Made by a program: the position numbers and the translations under genes
The notes under the pieces: generated by a model
The model's database searches: none
What the model was told of the DNA's origin: nothing
What the model saw: only the letters and a program-made list of their open reading frames with translations
Source: JAVJST01 sp965229715
GTDB taxonomy: Bacteria > Pseudomonadota > Alphaproteobacteria > Rhodospirillales > Casp-alpha2
Direction: 5' to 3'
NCBI GenBank assembly: GCA_965229715.1
Contig: CBDDJL010000002.1
Span: forward strand, 682,001-746,000
DNA: 64,000 nucleotides
Shown: positions 61,399-64,000 of the stretch, piece after piece
Layout: the number at the start of each line of letters is the position of its first letter
How positions within the stretch are numbered: the first letter of the stretch is position 1

Positions 61399-62823
61399 AT
61401 GGGGGGGTGCTCCAAAACCGGGCCGACTCGGCGTTCTACGGCGCTGATTTTCCGCGCGTCTGCCGCCGTTTTGATCTTGATCGTCGCTTCTGTAACGGAC
61501 CTCAGGTTTGCCGTAGCAGCGGAAACGAGTGAGTTCAGTGACGAGCCAATTCCGATGGTTTCGGAAGACGAATTGCCGGCGCGGACACCGCCGCTGATCG
61601 AGATCGGCCCTGATTTTCTGGGCTCGGGCAACATACCAGAGGGTATCGAGCTTCCGACGGGCGCCGTCTGGACGCCCGCCCTTTGGGTCTTCGGCAATGC
61701 CCGCACGGCCGTACAGTATTTCGACAATGGTCCTGGTGAGGAACAACAGGAGTGGGTTAATCGGCTCGACCTGTTCGCCAATCTGCACCTAACGCCGACT
61801 GAACGCATCCTGTTCGGCGTCTCCCCGTTGCGTGACGAAGGGGAGTTCACGGGCTGCCAGAGAAAGCCGGATGCCCCCGATTGCTTCTCCTCTTTTAACT
61901 TCGACGTGACCACCTTCTTCGCCGAAGGTGAGTTTGGTGAGATTTTCCCAAATCTCGACCCGTCGGATAGCAAGAGTCTTGATATCGGTTTTTCGGTCGG
62001 CCGCCAGCAGTTGTTCTTTCAGGAGGGCATGCTGGTCAACGACACTGTCGACGGCCTGGGTCTGACGCGCGACAACATCATTCTGCCCGGTATCGTCGAT
62101 GTCCGCGTCACCGGATTTTGGGGGTGGGGCGAGCTTAACCGTGACGACAACCAGGACGACGAGGACGCGCAACTGTTCGGATTGTTCACCGAGGCGGATT
62201 TTCGCCGCGCGACAGTGAACTTCGACGCCGCCTACGTGACGAGCGAGGACGACGACGGCGTCGGGGGCGACGGCCTCAATCTCGGGGCCTCGAGCGTGCA
62301 GCGTTTTGGTCTCTATAACACGGCGTTTCGGGTGAACCACTCGGTCGCGCTGGATAACGCAGACGTAGAAATAGACGACGGCACCCTGATTTTCGCCGAA
62401 ACGTCGACAACTCTGCCCTACGGTACCGACATCGTCTACGGCAATGCGTTCTGGGGCATCGACAACTTCTCGTCGGCGGCGCGCGATCCGACGGTCGGTG
62501 GACCGCTCGGCCGGGTCGGTATCCTGTTCGCCGCGGTCGGTCTTGGCGATTACGGTGCGGCCCTTGGCAATCGCGCCGACGACTCTTACGGAGCGGCTAT
62601 CGGGTATCAGCAGTTCTTCAACAACGAGCGGACACAGCTCATCCTCGAAGCGGGCGGCCGCAACGAGACGAACGGGCCGGAGTCCAGTGCGGTGGCCGCT
62701 GGGTTTCGCCTTCAACATGCGATCGGTGCGCGGACGTTGCTGCAGCTTGACGGATTCGTCGCCGCCAATCAGGACAGAAGCAACGGTGCGGGTCTGAGAA
62801 CGGAGTTGCTTGTTCGCTTTTGA
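61399..62823 (+). CDS. Putative outer-membrane beta-barrel protein
   Basis: A 474-residue exported protein that I cannot assign to a named family. A signal peptide (ASAAVLILIVASVTDLRFAVAA) is followed by alternating amphipathic strands (for example LDIGFSVGRQQLFFQ, FGLFTEADFRRATVNFDAAYVT, AAGFRLQHAIGARTLLQLDGFVA), and the chain ends in LLVRF with a C-terminal Phe, the usual signature for outer-membrane insertion. It lies between the pentaheme cytochrome and the reductase genes. A role as a porin-like sleeve or surface partner for the cytochrome is inferred. Confidence 0.72.
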   Translation: MGGCSKTGPTRRSTALIFRASAAVLILIVASVTDLRFAVAAETSEFSDEPIPMVSEDELPARTPPLIEIGPDFLGSGNIPEGIELPTGAVWTPALWVFGNARTAVQYFDNGPGEEQQEWVNRLDLFANLHLTPTERILFGVSPLRDEGEFTGCQRKPDAPDCFSSFNFDVTTFFAEGEFGEIFPNLDPSDSKSLDIGFSVGRQQLFFQEGMLVNDTVDGLGLTRDNIILPGIVDVRVTGFWGWGELNRDDNQDDEDAQLFGLFTEADFRRATVNFDAAYVTSEDDDGVGGDGLNLGASSVQRFGLYNTAFRVNHSVALDNADVEIDDGTLIFAETSTTLPYGTDIVYGNAFWGIDNFSSAARDPTVGGPLGRVGILFAAVGLGDYGAALGNRADDSYGAAIGYQQFFNNERTQLILEAGGRNETNGPESSAVAAGFRLQHAIGARTLLQLDGFVAANQDRSNGAGLRTELLVRF

Positions 62824-62932
62824 TCGGTTCGGGTCGCCGCGTGCCGTGATCGGGTAGTCCCGTCATACAGGTGGTTGGTCCGGGGATCGTAGACAAGACA
62901 AGGACCGTCAGGGTCCGGCCAGGGAGTGTATC

Positions 62933-64000
62933 ATGGAGGGAATTCTCCAACCGCCCGTTGTTCAAGTCGTTGGTGTCGTTATTTTGCTTGCGGCGTTTGC
63001 CCAGGCTGGCATCTCGGCAATCGCTGCGTTCCGCCGCTCCCAGGCGCTGCGCCAGCAGCACGAGGACTCCATAGCCAGGTTGCGCTATCAGGCCGCCACG
63101 TCTCTCGCCAGTCTTAGGGATACCGAGGAACGCACACAGCACGGATGGAACGGTATTCGGAAGTTTGAGGTCGCGGAAAAAATTCCGGAAGCCGATGGTG
63201 TCCATTCTTTCTATCTGAAACCGCATGACGGCAAGCCATTGCCGCCTTTCAGTCCGGGACAATACCTTACGTTCATGCTGCGCATTCCGGATGCCGACAA
63301 GCAGGTCGTGCGTTGCTATTCGCTCTCGGACTCTCCAGGCAAGAATTACTATCGCGTCAGCATCAAAAAAGTGCCACCGCCGCGCGACAAGCCGGATGCG
63401 CCGCCGGGAATGAGTTCGACGTATTTCAATGATCAGCTGAATGTCGAGGACATCCTCGACGTTAAGGCGCCGAGCGGCCACTTCTATCTCGATACGACCC
63501 GCAACAGTCCGATCGTCCTGATCGGCGGAGGCATCGGAATAACACCGGTTCTCAGCATGCTCAATGCGGTCTGTGAATCCGACATCGAGCGGGAGGTCTG
63601 GTTCTTCCTCGGCGTTCGAAACTCGCGAGAGCAGGTTCAAAAAGCGCATGTGGAGGCTCTCGCCGCCGAACATGCCAACGTGAATATCTGTATCTGTTAC
63701 AGCGATCCGCTCGAGGACGATGTTGAAGGGCGCGACTACCAACATCAGGGATGGGTTGGTGTCGATCTGTTCAAGCAAGTGTTGCCGTCGAACAACTTCG
63801 AGTTTTACATCTGCGGCCCCCCACCGTTGATGAACTCGGTGACCGAGGGGCTGGCCGAGTGGGGCGTGCCGTCCGACGCGGTCAATTTCGAGGCGTTCGG
63901 CCCGGCAAGCGTCAAGAAGACCGCGCCATCGTCCGACGACGGCAAATCGGCGGAAACCGGCGAGAAACCGGAATGTATGGTAAAGTTCGCGCGCTCCCAG
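62933..64000 (+). CDS. Membrane-anchored ferredoxin-NAD(P)+ reductase-type oxidoreductase (partial, runs off window)
   Basis: The first 356 codons are present. An N-terminal membrane segment (VVQVVGVVILLAAFAQAG, residues about 9-27) and a short coiled stretch lead into an FNR module: FAD site RCYSLSD, NAD(P) site LIGGGIGITPVLSML and ICGPPPLMNS. A linker and CMVKFARSQ at the edge suggest the start of a C-terminal [2Fe-2S] ferredoxin domain, as in flavohaemoglobin-like or phthalate-dioxygenase-type reductases. It would pass electrons from NAD(P)H to the cytochrome; this partner is inferred from gene order. Confidence 0.87.
   Translation, partial: MEGILQPPVVQVVGVVILLAAFAQAGISAIAAFRRSQALRQQHEDSIARLRYQAATSLASLRDTEERTQHGWNGIRKFEVAEKIPEADGVHSFYLKPHDGKPLPPFSPGQYLTFMLRIPDADKQVVRCYSLSDSPGKNYYRVSIKKVPPPRDKPDAPPGMSSTYFNDQLNVEDILDVKAPSGHFYLDTTRNSPIVLIGGGIGITPVLSMLNAVCESDIEREVWFFLGVRNSREQVQKAHVEALAAEHANVNICICYSDPLEDDVEGRDYQHQGWVGVDLFKQVLPSNNFEFYICGPPPLMNSVTEGLAEWGVPSDAVNFEAFGPASVKKTAPSSDDGKSAETGEKPECMVKFARSQ

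Noticed and set aside
1..64000. CRISPR array, prophage or restriction/defence island
   Set aside because: No regularly spaced direct repeats, cas genes, phage structural genes or restriction enzymes were seen on either strand.

Overview
The window looks like chromosome of a moderately GC-rich alphaproteobacterium, probably in or near the Rhodospirillales. This rests on gene content and codon style only (GTG starts, many ABC amine/peptide importers, glmU-glmS order, 2-oxoglutarate oxygenases), not on a phylogenetic marker, so the assignment is tentative.

Layout. (1) 1-2878: housekeeping start of amino-sugar synthesis (glmS partial, glmU, minus strand) and tRNA-Val(CAC). (2) 2899-11106: a PhyH-type oxygenase and an amidohydrolase (plus), facing a complete dipeptide/oligopeptide-type ABC importer (minus). 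(3) 11384-25666: a surface-glycan cluster. Three plus-strand genes (methyltransferase-like, RmlD-like reductase, radical SAM/SPASM) converge on about twelve tightly overlapping minus-strand genes that include GmhA-like isomerase, a kinase/nucleotidyltransferase with the HldE domains in reverse order, a sugar-1-phosphate nucleotidyltransferase, two sugar-nucleotide epimerase/dehydratases, a split transketolase, a HAD phosphatase, a small-molecule kinase, a methyltransferase and a dehydrogenase. It reads as a pathway to a heptose-like or otherwise unusual activated sugar. (4) 25854-26948: an isopenicillin-N-synthase-like oxygenase.

(5) 27461-43239 is the most interesting part: a bacterial microcompartment (BMC) locus. 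An AraC regulator is divergent from an operon that encodes a polyamine-type ABC importer, an SDR, an APH-fold kinase, a class III PLP enzyme that is probably a phospholyase, a CoA-acylating aldehyde dehydrogenase with a C-terminal encapsulation helix, two BMC-T shell proteins, a BMC-P vertex protein, one BMC-H protein, a small protein with an encapsulation-like N-terminus, a cysteine hydrolase, and a B12-dependent diol dehydratase in which large and medium subunits are fused, followed by its small subunit. The kinase/phospholyase/aldehyde dehydrogenase set resembles the amino-alcohol (RMM) metabolosome of actinobacteria; the dehydratase belongs to Pdu-type propanediol metabolosomes. Here both lie in one operon and could converge on one encapsulated aldehyde. 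No dehydratase reactivase, adenosyltransferase or phosphotransacylase is present in the window.

(6) 43649-44671: an aspartoacylase/desuccinylase-family hydrolase. (7) 45110-58430: a catabolic module (N,N-dimethylformamidase-like small and large subunits, class III aminotransferase, DmpA-type aminopeptidase, second polyamine-type ABC importer, divergent RpiR regulator) lying between two different DDE insertion sequences, both with recognisable terminal inverted repeats. (8) 58530-59020: a decayed IS6-family transposase. (9) 59189-64000: a pentaheme cytochrome c with an Asp-rich Leu-Asp repeat region, an outer-membrane barrel-like protein, and a membrane-anchored FAD/NAD reductase cut by the window end; together they look like a trans-envelope electron-transfer unit.
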